Source: Aphelocoma coerulescens (Eukaryota > Chordata > Aves > Passeriformes > Corvidae). Taken from it: a stretch of 64,000 bases of DNA. The DNA lies in contig NC_091014.1 in NCBI RefSeq assembly GCF_041296385.1, positions 8,097,578-8,161,577 of the forward strand. Reading direction: 5' to 3'. The notes beneath the pieces are model-generated. The model made no database searches and was not told where the DNA came from. It was given only the letters and a program-made list of their open reading frames with translations. Positions within the stretch are counted from its first letter, which is position 1; every line of letters begins with the position of its first letter. Positions 11,901 through 22,020 of the stretch are shown piece after piece. Both the position numbers and the translations under genes were made by a program.

Positions 11901-14900
11901 CCAGGGATGGGGCATCCACCACCTCTCTGGGCAACCTGTTCCAGTGTTTCACCATCCTCATTGTAAAATGCTTCTTCCTTCTATCTAGTCTGAATAGACC
12001 CTCTTTTAGTTTAAAACTAGCACCCCTTGTTCTGTCACTAGAGGACAGGAGGGGCACATACATTTTAAAAACAGCTTGTCCACTTTGGATGTTGCAGCTG
12101 TGTTTCCTGTACACATGTAAACAGCATTACTGCCCATGACTAATATGAATCTTTTTTTCCTGTAACTTACCTCACCAGATATTTCATCTTCTAAAGAAAT
12201 CTGAGTTGGAGTTTCAACTTCCAATGCAACCTGTAACAAAATGATTAACTGCATTCTAGGATTTACTGAACATTCTGTTTCATGTTTATGTCCAGGTATT
12301 CATTATGTAGACATCTCTAGCACTCACTGTGGCTAATGCTAAGCCTGTAAAATTAAACCCATTTTCCCATAGTAAGTCATAAATTTCCATTTCCAGTGGA
12401 ATAAATTTTCCTAAAAGTTATCTAAAAATTAAATGGAGACACCTCAACCAATGTGTGCATACCTAAAAAGTTAGAGCATGTTGGACTTCCATCAGCAACA
12501 GCTCTTGTTCCTCTGGATGGATCACACGCCTGATTTTTGGATGACTGCAAAGCCCAAAACATCCACAGCACAGAAGTGGATCTTGCAAGGACAGCTCTGT
12601 GCTGCAGCACTTCCCACTGCCCCCTATTACCAGAAGCAGAGCCCACAAATCACTGGGAGCACATATTCCTGTGTTTGTGCAGAGAGAATTATTTTTACTT
12701 CTGTAAAAAAGCTCATGTTCAATTTCATAATGCCTGCATCTGCAAAGGGAAGGAAATAACTACAAGTTCACACCTGTACATAACACTGATCCCTTGCAGT
12801 TTGGCTCCAAACACTAGAAATCATGTGCATTTAAGTTCTTCAGTGACTTTATACTAAAATTTCTTCATGTTATAGTCCAGTTTCCAAAAATCAAAAGGAA
12901 AATCATATAACTTCAGATATATACACTCCAAGCAATGAGAGACTTTAAATGAAGCAAAAGAGAAATTAAGGACAGCAGCAAAGAGACGTGAGCAAGGTAA
13001 GGAAATGAATACAAATTCAAATGTACAAATGATCACTGTAAAGATGAAGGCCATGTAAAGCTGAAGTTGAGAAAAAAGGAAAAATTTTGTGGAGGGAAAA
13101 ATAATTAAACAACGAACAGCAACAAACCAATCCCACACAGCAAGCTGCAGAAAGCACATTGTTGGAAGTACTTAAGGCCTGAAACACTGTATCAACACCA
13201 ATATTTAGACACTTCTGAGGAAGGTGAAGCTGCTTCTTTCTGAGAATCACTGCTTGGAAAGTGCTAATTTCAAAATAAACACAAACTCACAATATGATTC
13301 TCCCAAAACTTGTATTTCCAGTTAGTCAACAACAATTCCTTAGTTACTGGTGAGCAGTATAGTTTAACTTTCAAGCTGTGAGGAGACAAAAAACACAGAT
13401 AAGTGTTTTTTTAAAGTAGACATGAGGAACAATCTAACAACACATCAGCACCTGGCAGCCAGTACATCAACCCTACGCTCAGAAACCTCTCATGTGAGGA
13501 GACCTGCAGAACTGGAAGCCTGCAGGCTTCTCTTCAGCACAGCAAACCCAAATATACCCCTGTGTGCCCCTGCCTGTATGGTTTTGTGTAGACACAAATG
13601 CAGTGTGTGGTTCATGGTCATGTGCAGACCTATCTGCTTGTTTCTATACCCCTGCACAAGGAACAGGCATTTGGGACAGTCAGCACTCAGCAGAACACAG
13701 AATACTCCCTTACGAAGCTTGAGCTTGTGCACAGAGACCTGATGAGCAAAGACAGATTCTCTGCTTGCATCTGAGGAGATGCAAAATCTACTCCAATAAA
13801 CAGAGCCTAGGAACTAGTCCACAACCTCCCTGGGCCCATTGCCATGTTTGATCATCATTATGGTGAAAAAGGTGTCCCTTGCCCTTTCCCTATGAACTTC
13901 CATGAAGAGTCTGGCTCCATCTTCTCTACCCCTACCTGCAAACAGTGATACATGATTGTCTCCTACTCCTAAGGCTGAAGACACATCCAGCTCTCTCAGC
14001 CTCTCCTCACACATCCCACCCTCCTGCCCCAGACCAGCATGGTGATCCTGCTCCAAAACACCTCTTGGTTTATTGTCCAGGGGAGCCCAGGGCTGGACTC
14101 AGTACTCCAGACAAGTCTCACAAGTGGGGCCAGAGGGGAATAACTGTCTCCCTCAAACTGCTGGCTGCTTGCTCATACACCTCAGAGAGCACAGCTGGCC
14201 CCCTTCACTGCACAGGCACAGCACTATCTCTGTGTACCAACACACTGCCAGGGAATAACAGAGAGAGCTTTATGAAGCTCATGAACATCATGGAGTTCAA
14301 CAAGGCCAAGTGCACCTGAGTCTGAGCAACCTCAATATCAAAACAGACTGAGGGATAAAGGGGTTAATAGCAGCCCTGCAGAAGACTTTGGGGTACTGGT
14401 GGATGAGAGGCTGGATATGAGACAGCAGTGTGCATCTGCAGCTCAGAAAGCCAGTCATATCTTGGGCTGCATCACCAGCACTGTGGGCAGCAGGACAAGG
14501 GAGGGGATTCTGCCCCTCTGCTCTGGTGAGACCCCACCTGCAGTGCTGCATTCAGGTCTGGGGGCCTCAGCACAGGAAGAACAGGGACCTGTTGGAGCAG
14601 GTCCAGAGGAGGCCAGGAAGATGCCCAGGGCTGGAGCACCTCTGCTATGGAGACAGGCTAGGATAACTGGGGTTCTTCAGCCTGGAGAAGAGAAAATTCT
14701 GGGGGGATATTACTGCTACCATTTGATATTTAAAGGGGGCTTTTAAGAATTATAGAGAGGGACTTTCTACAAGGACGTGGTGGGGACAAGGTGGGGTGAC
14801 TTCAAATTTAAAGGGGGCAGGTCTAGATGAGCTACAAGGAAGACGTTTTTTACAATGAGTGAGGGTGGTGCGGCACTGGAACAAGTTGCCCAGAGAAGTT

Positions 14901-15375
14901 GTGGATGCCGCATCCGTGGAAGTGCTTGAGGCCAGGTAGGACGGGGCCTCGGAGCAACCTGGTCTAGTGGGAGGTGTCCGTGTCCTATTCCTACCCTGGG
15001 ACTTACGACCCACGGCAGACCCCCACGCTGTTTCGCTCACGCCGCGCACCAGCCCGCTCCCCCGAGGCCGCCCCGCCGCCAGCCCGTACCTGCCCTCCAG
15101 CCTCCTCTTCAGGGCGGTCGCCCGCAGCCCCTTCATGTGATCTGGGGAGAGAGGCACGGGGTCAGTCGGGGGACACAGGGGGTCAGTCGGGGGACACAGG
15201 GGGTCAGTCGGGGGACACCCGTGGGGAGGGCCGGAGCAGCGGCGGGAGCCCCTGGCGGGCCCTCACCCTTGTGGCAGTGCGACAGGAAGAAGGCGCGCGC
15301 GCGCACGTTGTCGTGGTCGAAGCGGTCGATGGACACGGCCGGGTACTCGCGCGTGCGACCCCCGAACCGGCTCAT
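4994..15375 (-). CDS. DCLRE1C: DCLRE1C / Artemis nuclease, complete 14-exon gene
   Basis: Artemis is the DNA-PKcs-dependent endonuclease that opens V(D)J hairpins and trims ends in non-homologous end joining. Joining 14 coding exons (2133 nt) gives 710 residues; human has 692 as I recall. The metallo-beta-lactamase ligands fall at human positions: H33, H35, D37, H38 (HCHKDH, split over exons 1 and 2), H115 (PAGHCPGS), D136 (YTGDFR) and D165 (YLDTTFCD), with H319 in the beta-CASP part. The beta-CASP zinc site H228, H254, C256 and C272 is also intact. The long last exon carries the regulatory tail, including W504-xx-F507-F508, equivalent to the DNA ligase IV binding motif. The start ATG lies in a CpG island with a good context (gccgcccgccATGAG). 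No frameshift or stop was seen. Confidence 0.97.
5741..5764 (-). repeat. DCLRE1C: (GAT)8 coding microsatellite: poly-Asp in Artemis
   Basis: Eight perfect GAT codons (plus strand atc repeats) directly after DCEESN, followed by four Glu codons. This makes an acidic block of 12 residues in the Artemis tail. Human has a shorter mixed Ser/Glu acidic stretch here, as I recall. Confidence 0.95.
6437..6537 (-). CDS. DCLRE1C: DCLRE1C exon 13 (residues 354-387)
   Basis: 101 nt, acceptor cccctcag, donor gtaaag. It encodes [10 protein letters not shown] and [11 protein letters not shown], the conserved end of the catalytic core leading into the tail. Confidence 0.93.
7391..7479 (-). CDS. DCLRE1C: DCLRE1C exon 12 (residues 325-354)
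   Basis: 89 nt, acceptor ggaatttag, donor gtaagtg. It encodes [20 protein letters not shown], matching the human IKDFLSYLCPVNAYPNVIP segment of the beta-CASP core. Confidence 0.94.
9052..9106 (-). CDS. DCLRE1C: DCLRE1C exon 11 (residues 306-324)
   Basis: 55 nt, acceptor ttttatttag, donor gtttgt (GT but weak). It encodes [19 protein letters not shown], including H319, a metal ligand of the active site. Confidence 0.92.
9271..9407 (-). CDS. DCLRE1C: DCLRE1C exon 10 (residues 261-306)
   Basis: 137 nt, acceptor ttggacag, donor gtgagc. It encodes [20 protein letters not shown] and [10 protein letters not shown]272 of the beta-CASP zinc site is present. The first eight residues (DDDCFRGN) diverge from human. 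Confidence 0.94.
10016..10117 (-). CDS. DCLRE1C: DCLRE1C exon 9 (residues 227-260)
   Basis: 102 nt, acceptor tttctctag, donor gtgcgt. It encodes [16 protein letters not shown] and [11 protein letters not shown]228, H254 and C256, three ligands of the beta-CASP zinc site, are present. Confidence 0.94.
10628..10768 (-). CDS. DCLRE1C: DCLRE1C exon 8 (residues 180-226)
   Basis: 141 nt, acceptor acttttcag, donor gtaatg. It encodes [14 protein letters not shown] and [17 protein letters not shown], nearly identical to the human beta-CASP segment. Confidence 0.95.
10934..11006 (-). CDS. DCLRE1C: DCLRE1C exon 7 (residues 155-179)
   Basis: 73 nt, acceptor ctcctccag, donor gtaagt. It encodes [21 protein letters not shown]165 is the bridging metal ligand. 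Confidence 0.95.
11268..11369 (-). CDS. DCLRE1C: DCLRE1C exon 6 (residues 121-155)
   Basis: 102 nt, acceptor gtctgcag, donor gtgagc. It encodes [20 protein letters not shown] and [10 protein letters not shown]136 of the YTGDFR motif is a metal ligand. Confidence 0.95.
11448..11503 (-). CDS. DCLRE1C: DCLRE1C exon 5 (residues 103-121)
   Basis: 56 nt, acceptor ctcttccag, donor gtatgt. It encodes [19 protein letters not shown]115 is a metal ligand. Confidence 0.95.
11774..12085 (-). repeat. CR1 LINE 3' fragment in DCLRE1C intron 4
   Basis: It starts cagaatcacagaatagcttg and continues through gggcaacctgttccagtgtt and ctagaggacaggagggg. This is a 5'-truncated CR1 in minus orientation, the same direction as the gene. 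It lies 86 bases left of exon 4. Confidence 0.9.
12171..12230 (-). CDS. DCLRE1C: DCLRE1C exon 4 (residues 83-102)
   Basis: 60 nt, acceptor tttgttacag, donor gtaagt. It encodes [20 protein letters not shown], matching human [16 protein letters not shown]. Confidence 0.95.
13291..13375 (-). CDS. DCLRE1C: DCLRE1C exon 3 (residues 54-82)
   Basis: 85 nt, acceptor cctcacag, donor gtgagt. It encodes [20 protein letters not shown] and KYKFWENHI, matching the human [17 protein letters not shown] segment. Confidence 0.95.
13812..14222 (-). repeat. CR1 LINE fragment, minus orientation, in DCLRE1C intron 2
   Basis: It starts aacctccctgggcccattgc and shows the CR1 landmarks for a minus copy (aggctgaagacacatccagc, ccagggctggactcagtact). 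The 3' tail itself is missing. A plus-oriented CR1 follows directly. Confidence 0.85.
14223..14985 (+). repeat. CR1 LINE fragment, plus orientation, next to DCLRE1C exon 2
   Basis: It contains the decayed end of the CR1 reverse transcriptase ORF (gagttcaacaaggccaagtg), then ggaggccaggaagatgccca, cctggagaag and gttgcccagagaag. It ends about 100 bp from DCLRE1C exon 2 and close to the CpG island. It is the longest CR1 fragment in the window. Confidence 0.88.
15090..15141 (-). CDS. DCLRE1C: DCLRE1C exon 2 (residues 37-54)
   Basis: 52 nt, acceptor tccccag, donor gtacgg. It encodes [18 protein letters not shown]37 and H38 complete the HxHxDH motif begun in exon 1. Confidence 0.95.
15158..15219 (-). 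repeat. DCLRE1C: 21-bp tandem repeat in DCLRE1C intron 1
   Basis: Three copies of a 21-bp unit (gtcagtc recurs at 15161, 15182 and 15203 with gggggacacaggg between). They fill about half of the 125-bp first intron. Confidence 0.9.
15267..15375 (-). CDS. DCLRE1C: DCLRE1C exon 1 (residues 1-36)
   Basis: 109 nt from the ATG at 15373-15375 to donor gtgagg. It encodes [20 protein letters not shown] then HK, with H33 and H35. Numbering to all later metal ligands agrees with human Artemis, which fixes this start. A 14-base alternating GC tract (near 15293-15306) codes RARA. Confidence 0.96.
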
Positions 15376-15488
15376 GGCGGGCGGCGCGCGCTTCCGCCCG
15401 CCCGGCCCCCGGCCAATCCCGAGGCGGCCCCGCCCCGGCCCGGCCTATCAGGGGCGGGCACGGCCCGTTAAAGGGGCCATGGCGGGCG

Positions 15489-15502
15489 GTTGCCTGGCGA
15501 CC
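15489..15502 (+). promoter_or_regulatory. X-box-like RFX site (candidate)
   Basis: GTTGCCTGGCGACC resembles the palindromic RFX X-box (GTTGCC...GGCAAC) with one mismatch in the second half-site. It is about 115 bp upstream of the DCLRE1C start, inside the CpG island, on the side facing MEIG1. Function is inference. Confidence 0.35.
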
Positions 15503-15540
15503 GAGAGGGGGTTGGGGGCGCGGGCAGCCCGGTGAGGGGC

Positions 15541-15580
15541 GCCGCCATCGCGTCCCCACCGCCGCCATCGCGTCCCCACC
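15541..15580 (+). repeat. Perfect 20-bp direct duplication
   Basis: gccgccatcgcgtccccacc occurs twice in tandem in the CpG island. Confidence 0.9.
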
Positions 15581-15765
15581 GCCGCCCCGCCCCGCGTGGG
15601 AAGAGTCACCGTTTTCCGTCTCTCGAACCGAGGTGGGCCGCCTTACGGGCTGGGTGGGCGGCTTGTGGCCATGGCAGTGGGAGCAGGGTGAAGTTACGGT
15701 CGCAGCACTGATTCAGGCCGGGACGTCTGCCTGAGCACTACGGCGTGTACAAGGAGCTGCCGGGT

Positions 15766-16009
15766 AGAGTAGGTAGAAGTCGCTGGAAAGAGGGGAAACT
15801 TCGATTAGATATTAGGAAGAATTTTTTTACAGTGCAGCAGGTGGTGAGGCACTGGAGCAGGTTGCCCAGAGAGGCTGTGGGACTGTTAAAGGCCAGGTTG
15901 GATGGGGCTTTCACCAACCTGATCTAGTGGACGGTGCCCCTGCTTATGGCAGGGGGTTGGAACCAGACGATCCTTAAGGTCCTTTCCAATCCCTTCACGT
16001 CCTATGAGA
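15766..16009 (+). repeat. CR1 LINE 3' fragment, plus orientation
   Basis: It contains attagatattaggaagaa, gcactggagcaggttgccca, gaggctgtgg and gatccttaaggtcctttcca, a standard CR1 3' region. It lies at the edge of the CpG island between DCLRE1C and MEIG1. Confidence 0.9.
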
Positions 16010-19000
16010 TCTCTTACTGACTCTTCTGAGACCCCAAGCAGGTCCTGTATTTACTGACTTGGGTTAAGCGCTGTAGGAGGTCCAGCCCTCCCGCTGCTCT
16101 GGCCCAGGGTCCCTCCTGCCTGGGGACATGGTGCTCCTTGCTGGGCTGAGGATGCAGCAGGGCCCCCCGTCCTACTTGATACCCTGGCCTGGACCCAAGG
16201 TGTCCCTACTCTTCAGCTTCAGGTTTGCTGGTGAATATGGGTGCACCCTAGGTATACCAAAATGGAAGGTACAGACACCACTCCTCCCCAGCACCAGGCA
16301 CACAGGCTGTGAGCCATAGTTCTGTTCAACCTGCTGGCATGGAGCCCCTCACTCATGACAGCCCTCCCCCAGTAGCTAATTTTTCAGGACACATCCTGTT
16401 CCTGCTCCAGTGGCTGGAAGTTAAGTACCCCCACCTGCTTCAGCAGCTGATATCACAGGCCAGAGGTGCTCATACCCCCGAGCCTGACTCCAGGAGCTGG
16501 CACCACTGTTCACTCACACACAGGTCTCACACAGAGCTGACACTTTGTCCTTGCACCACACACACGTGTGGAATACAGAGCTTATGCAGAGAGACAGTTA
16601 AGATTTAAGAAGAAGATACAATAAGGTAGGACAACCACTGATGACCAGGTGTAGGGCTCAGCCAGGTGTGTAATACTGACTGGCTCTGTTTTACACAGGA
16701 CAGGCTTATTTTATACTCCTTTCTGTCTGTTCCCATCTTTGTTCCTCCCTGCTCCACTTCTACACATTTTTCACAGATCTATACAGTTCCATGGATTCCC
16801 ACAGCTCTCCAAGTCTGGATCCCCCTGGGTAATAGTCTCACCAGTGCTAAGTCCAGGTTGATCTCCCTGGATGTCATTCCTGTAGTTTCCTGATAGCCCA
16901 TCTATTAGTGCGAGAGTTGAAGTTTGTTCTCTATGTTTGTTTTGTCAGGTCCTTGTCTCTGCACGATTTGTTTGTTTCCCCCCTTTTCCCAAATTTCCCA
17001 ACTGACAAGGTCCCTGATCAGATAACCTTGCTGGAATAAACATTCTTACGCTCTTCACATGCCCCATGCCTGGCCAGGTGTGGTTCTCATCACCTTCCTC
17101 ATTTGCTGCTCAGGTTTGAGTCCCCATATATTGTTGTAGGGCTTCCTCCCTTTCCTGTAACCCCATATTGCAGTGAAAATGGTCCTTGAGCAGATGCCTT
17201 AAAGGAGCAGATGCTCTCTTCCTGCAAACCCTTACAGCTTGTGTAACTGTTCAGGAAACCACCATCTGTGAGCCCAGGCTAGTTAGGATTCCACAGTAAT
17301 TGTGTTATGATTAACATTAAAAAATGTGTTCTCAAGGCCAAAGCACTCACTGTTTACCCTAAATTAGGAGCAGGCAAACATTGTCATCTTAGCAAAGTGC
17401 ACTTCACTGTTCAAAAATTCCCCTTCAATGGAAAGTGTTACTATTAAACTGGGTATTTTCTTACCATTCTCTTGTCTTCTTTATTTGCCTTTATCAGTCT
17501 GTTGCCTTTCATCTCTTCACTGAATTCTTGGCTGGAGTACAGCTGTCTCCTGCTCTGGTGCAATGAAAACAGCTCTATGCCTGGAACTTGGACATACAAT
17601 AGACAAAGAGTACAATTTTCAAATAGCATCCCAAAAATATCAGGGTGGTGTTTTCATTATTTGAAGTCACCAAGCTGGAACTTTCAATGTATGATCTTCA
17701 CTTTTTGGACCAGGAGCGCCTGTGGACAGGCACTGTGAATTCATGGTGACTCAGGAAGTCCCAGACCTACCTACATGTCTTGAAGAAAAACATTCATTAG
17801 GTGAATCCAGAACCTCCTGTAAAGAAGTACTTAACACTAATGACGTGTAAGTTATCATAAGACACTTACATTCATTATGGCTTAGCATTTATTAAGATCT
17901 AATGTTATTCCTAATCATATTGATTGTCTAAAGTCAATACTGACTGACAGCAGTTCTCATCAAACACTGATGAACAAATACAGAGCTTGAAAAATCCCAT
18001 GATGGCTGCAAAAGACCCCTTTTCAGCACAGGGGAAAAAAAAAATGTTGAGATCGATATCCCAAAGACTACCCTAAATGTTAAGAATAAGGATTTGCTTA
18101 TCCTGTTAATTTGTATTTGATACCTCATAACCAGGTGGGAAAATGTCTTTTTTATTTCAGTAAATGGCTGCTTTGAATTGAAAAATGCTGCAATGCCTGG
18201 TAAAAGAATGCTTGGAGTACTGAACTGCAAGAAAGGGTTAAGTGTTGCCAGAAAAATGCCCTTTTACATATTTTTGTTGATCTCTAATAAAGTGTGTTCA
18301 GTAAGAGATGAAAGGCCCTTTCTTTGTCTCTTGATGGCTCTCATACAAACAGATGACAGGTTTGCAGGCTTCTTTCTGCTAGTTTCACATCATGATAACA
18401 ATAATTCTTGATATAATTTTCCCAAAGATTTTTATCCTGTGGTGCAAGACTTTTTTTTTTTCCAATTTCTGCTTTTCTAACAGACTAGTGGCATTTTGCA
18501 TTTGATAAGATTTCAGCATTCAACTTTTCAAGCTCTCTGTTGATATGGGAACTTGCCAAGAAAAGAAATTTTACTCCATGTGCAGGGTTTGGAGGCAACA
18601 TCCTACCCACAGGGAGGGAGACTGTATTCATCCTCTCACTGCAAAATCCAGAAGCTTTCATTCCTTCCTAATTATAAAGCTGAAGCTTGGTGACATTTCA
18701 AAACTAGGAAAGTACTCATCTCTGATCATACCTGCTAGGCATGATAGTGATATGTGTGTTTTGCTTGCAGAAGCAACAAAAGTTCTATTTGAGTAGCAAA
18801 ATAAGATACACTCAGGAAAGTAAATGCAGTGAAATTCAGATATAAGGCAGAAGTCAAATGGTTCATATTTCTTTTCATATAGTTCAAATCCATCCCTGGT
18901 GAGTATCCACTGTCTGCAAATTTTTATTGCTTTTTTGTTGCTGTTGTTTTTAATTTGTTTGGTGGTTTGTCTTTTTTTTTTTTTTCAGTTTGAGTTTCAG

Positions 19001-19694
19001 CTTGCCCCCTCTCTGCTCTTTTCAGGTTTAGCAGTTGATTAACTCATTTACTATGTCTCAGCAGACTGAACAAATGGGTTTTGTGTGAGGAGGAAGTCAG
19101 TGGCAGTCAGTCAGATTGGGTGGAGGTAGAAAAGGGTGAATTGTGGCAGGCTGTGTGCCTTGTCTCCTTATCCAGTTTATCTGTCAAGACCTCATCTCTG
19201 CCGTCTGCACTGTGGCCATGTGGCTGGCTGCACACTTCTCCTTTCCCCTCCTCTCCTATCCTGAGTGTTTGCTGTTCTTCAGTAACAGCCCAGATCTTCA
19301 TTCTGTGGTTCCCAGTTTTGTGTCACTTCAGGAGCAAGAAAGAAAAATCTGGAAATCTGCCTGCCTGCCCCAAGGGGACAGCAAATGCGAAGACGTGAAA
19401 TTTAAAAAATGCTGCATTTAATATTTTTTTAATGCATCAATAATAGGCACAATTAAATTTTAGGAAGGTTGAGTCAAGATGTGTATGGAAGTACAGATGA
19501 GTTGGGTTTGTTTGAGATCAAGCAGTGCATTTAATTTGATTCCAGCTGCTTATAACTTCTTCCTTTTATAACCTCAGACTTTGAACTCTGTAATTCCTTT
19601 ATTTTAAATTTTGTTTTCTATCTGTTACTCTATGTCCCCAACAAAATCACTTGCTTCTGTCTTCTCTATTTAATTTTCCTAAGTCTAATTTCAG
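16010..19694. other. DCLRE1C-MEIG1 intergenic stretch
   Basis: No recognisable coding exon. An untranslated first exon of MEIG1 should lie here or in the CpG island, because the first coding exon of MEIG1 begins at a splice acceptor. Poly-T tracts occur near 18451 and 18972. The part around 16.6-17.1 kb has ggaataaa followed by pyrimidine-rich text, which could be an old LTR; this is too weak to call. Confidence 0.5.
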
Positions 19695-22020
19695 GAAGAA
19701 GTCTGAAGTTTCTGAAGTCATGAGTAAAGCTGACATGAAACCAAAATCTATGCATCGTGCCAAAATATGGTCAGATGATGTAGAGAACTTATACAGATTT
19801 CAGCAAGCTGGATACAGAGATGAGGTGGAATATAAACAAGTAAAACAAGTTGATGAGGTAAGATTCAGAACTTTGAAAGGGTTACTACTTTAAACTTCTG
19901 TCTCATGTAAAATGATTAAATAAGAATGGAGATGCAGCTTATTTCCTTTCATTTAGGCTAGGTTCTGATACAGTGTTTCCTCAGAGGTCTGACTTGAATT
20001 TTGGAGCTGTTGTTTACTGTGCCGAATACCTCATTTCACAGAAGTGAAACAGAAACACTGCCTAGCCTGTGTTTTGCTCCCCCTCTCTGATGCATTTAAA
20101 AGCATCACAGATCTCTTTGAACAGATGTAGCTGATCTCCAAGGGAATAATTCAGTTTTGAGGGAAGAAATATTTCAAAGTGAGTTCTCTGAAGCTTCCCC
20201 ATTACTCTGTCAATAGACTTGATAGGAAACTCCTTGGTTGTCCATGGAGTCAGTCCTGTGTCATTGCTACTGCTTTGGTTTGCAGTTGGATTAGGTGGTA
20301 GCACAGTTGGACCTTGTGCACACTCAAAACTTGGCCTCTGTCAAAATGATGTCCACAATGGAAATATTTGATGCCAGCTGTGCTAAAGGCAGTTGTGATA
20401 CAGGCTCTTGTCAACACCAAGGACTTGTGCCTCTGCTCGCTACAGTTGGTGGTGATGCTCCCCAGCACATCAAATGAGCTATTGAGTAGTGGCCAAATAT
20501 CCAGTGGCTACTTGAGGTTCAAAACAGTAACCAAAAGGTTAATACAGCGAACAGTACATCATCTTTCTTACAACTCTGTAATTTATCTCCCAAAGCAGCA
20601 AATATAGTATGAAAACCACAATTTTAAAAGATGTTGACCTCCTGTGCACATAAGAAAACACAGAAAGTTCCAAGAAACTCACTCCCCATCCAGTAAACTC
20701 ACAACACAGAAAAACATCGATGTGCATAATAAGATACAGTTTATTATTTTATCATGGACTCTGATACCACTGCAAAAGCTGTGGTATGATTTTCAATAAC
20801 TGCAGAAGGAAATCGTGTAATTATTGTGGTAGGATCTGTGTATTTAAGATTTATGGCAGGGCACAACCACTGGCAGTTAAACCCTGATGAAAGTTTAAGA
20901 ACACCACTGAGTCATTGTAATGTGAGTATGTATTCTGTTCCAGTCTGCCAGGGCCTGGCAGTCATTCTCTTTCAACTTACATATTCTGAAATGTCTTGTT
21001 TAGTCCATTTTAGGTTTCTATAATGCAGTTGTTACTAAAGATGCAATTATAGTGTAGGTAGAATGAATATTAAGGCTGTTATGTTTAGACAGACAATGCA
21101 AATAACACAGCTGTATGTCTGAAGTCATAAGGTAAGTGATGAAACCACTTCTGGGGCTCTCCAATTAGAGAATGTTCTAGTTTGACATCCTGTTGTCAGC
21201 TCTGCCTTGAAGAGAAATAAGATGCTTATTACCTGATTTTCAAGGTTTAGTTTAATCAGAAATAGTCATAGATGCTCAAGCTGAGAGAGCTATTAAAGCC
21301 ATAAAGCTATTGAATGTGCAAATGCTCAAGCCTTTAATTTAAAGCTTTACACTCTGGAACAGTGAAGAGCACCAGAGTGGTGCTGGGTTTATGTGGGGTT
21401 GATCCCACCATCTGTAAGACTGACACAGTCTGCAGCTTACTTTATTTTCATGAAATTGCTAACTAAAAGCACATTTTTTATGGTCAGAAGGTCTGAAAGA
21501 AACCTTTAAGTGTATGTCAGTCTTACAGAAGCAGACTCTTGCAGCCTCTCAGATTACTGAATAACTGAATAGCATCAATGTTATATTCCTAAACAAGATA
21601 TTTTAAAAACTTTGACTTGACCAATTTTAAATTAGCCTGTCAAATATCTTAGATTCCTATCTCTAGGCTTTTCAGATCACGTAAGTTTATGCTAAACCTG
21701 AAAACTGGTTTCTGACATTTTGTTCTCAATCTGTTTTTAAAAGTTCAGCAAATTAATAGAAAAGTAGTCTTTCAATGCAAATGAGGGTTTCCTACGGAAT
21801 TTAACCCTATATTCTTTGCAAGGTAATGAGCAAACATCATTTAATATGAGCATGTTCAGGTGATTGCATGTCCTTTTTGTTCTGCTTGTAGGTAGAGTGC
21901 TGGCCAGAAACTGGATTTGTTAAGAAACTTCAGAGAAGGGACAATACATTCTATTATTACAATAGGCAAAGAGAATGCGAAGACAAAGATGTCCACAAAG
22001 TGAAAGTTTATGTGTATTAG
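19695..22020 (+). CDS. MEIG1: MEIG1, meiosis/spermiogenesis-associated protein, complete CDS in 2 exons
   Basis: MEIG1 is a small adaptor that, with PACRG, carries cargo such as SPAG16 along the manchette during sperm tail formation. Two exons join to 88 residues, the same length as human as I recall. Diagnostic blocks are [40 protein letters not shown] and [10 protein letters not shown]. The start chosen is ATG at 19720, which gives the family length; an upstream in-frame ATG at 19651 lies in intron sequence. The first coding exon follows acceptor ctaatttcag (ending 19694), leaving 25 bases of 5'UTR, so a noncoding exon must lie further left. The coding sequence alone is 19720-19857 plus 21892-22020. 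Confidence 0.95.
19720..19857 (+). CDS. MEIG1: MEIG1 coding exon A (residues 1-46)
   Basis: 138 nt from ATG to donor gtaaga. It encodes [20 protein letters not shown] through KQVDE. Homology to human MEIG1 starts at this methionine (ADMKPKS versus SDVKPKS). Confidence 0.95.
21892..22020 (+). CDS. MEIG1: MEIG1 coding exon B (residues 47-88)
   Basis: Acceptor tctgcttgtag, 42 codons and TAG at 22018-22020. It encodes [20 protein letters not shown] and ends VKVYVY. The downstream 3'UTR has no clear AATAAA close by. Confidence 0.95.
   Translation, partial: VECWPETGFVKKLQRRDNTFYYYNRQRECEDKDVHKVKVYVY

Larger units (their letters stand above)
14990..15710. promoter_or_regulatory. DCLRE1C: CpG island / DCLRE1C promoter region
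   Basis: Dense CpG and GC sequence spans exons 1 and 2, the 125-bp first intron and the region upstream of the start codon. It has no TATA box and contains an X-box-like site at 15489-15502 and a perfect 20-bp duplication at 15541-15580. It is the promoter of DCLRE1C and could also fire to the right toward MEIG1; the second role is inference. Confidence 0.8.

Noticed and set aside
14399..14746. A 115-codon ORF
   Set aside because: It lies wholly in a CR1 3' fragment and is a decayed or untranslated part of the LINE.
16610..17120. A solo LTR between DCLRE1C and MEIG1
   Set aside because: Only an AATAAA with pyrimidine-rich flanks. No clear TG...CA ends or target duplication.
19651..19719. 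Upstream in-frame ATG for MEIG1
   Set aside because: It precedes the splice acceptor ending at 19694, so it is intronic. The ATG at 19720 gives the family length of 88.
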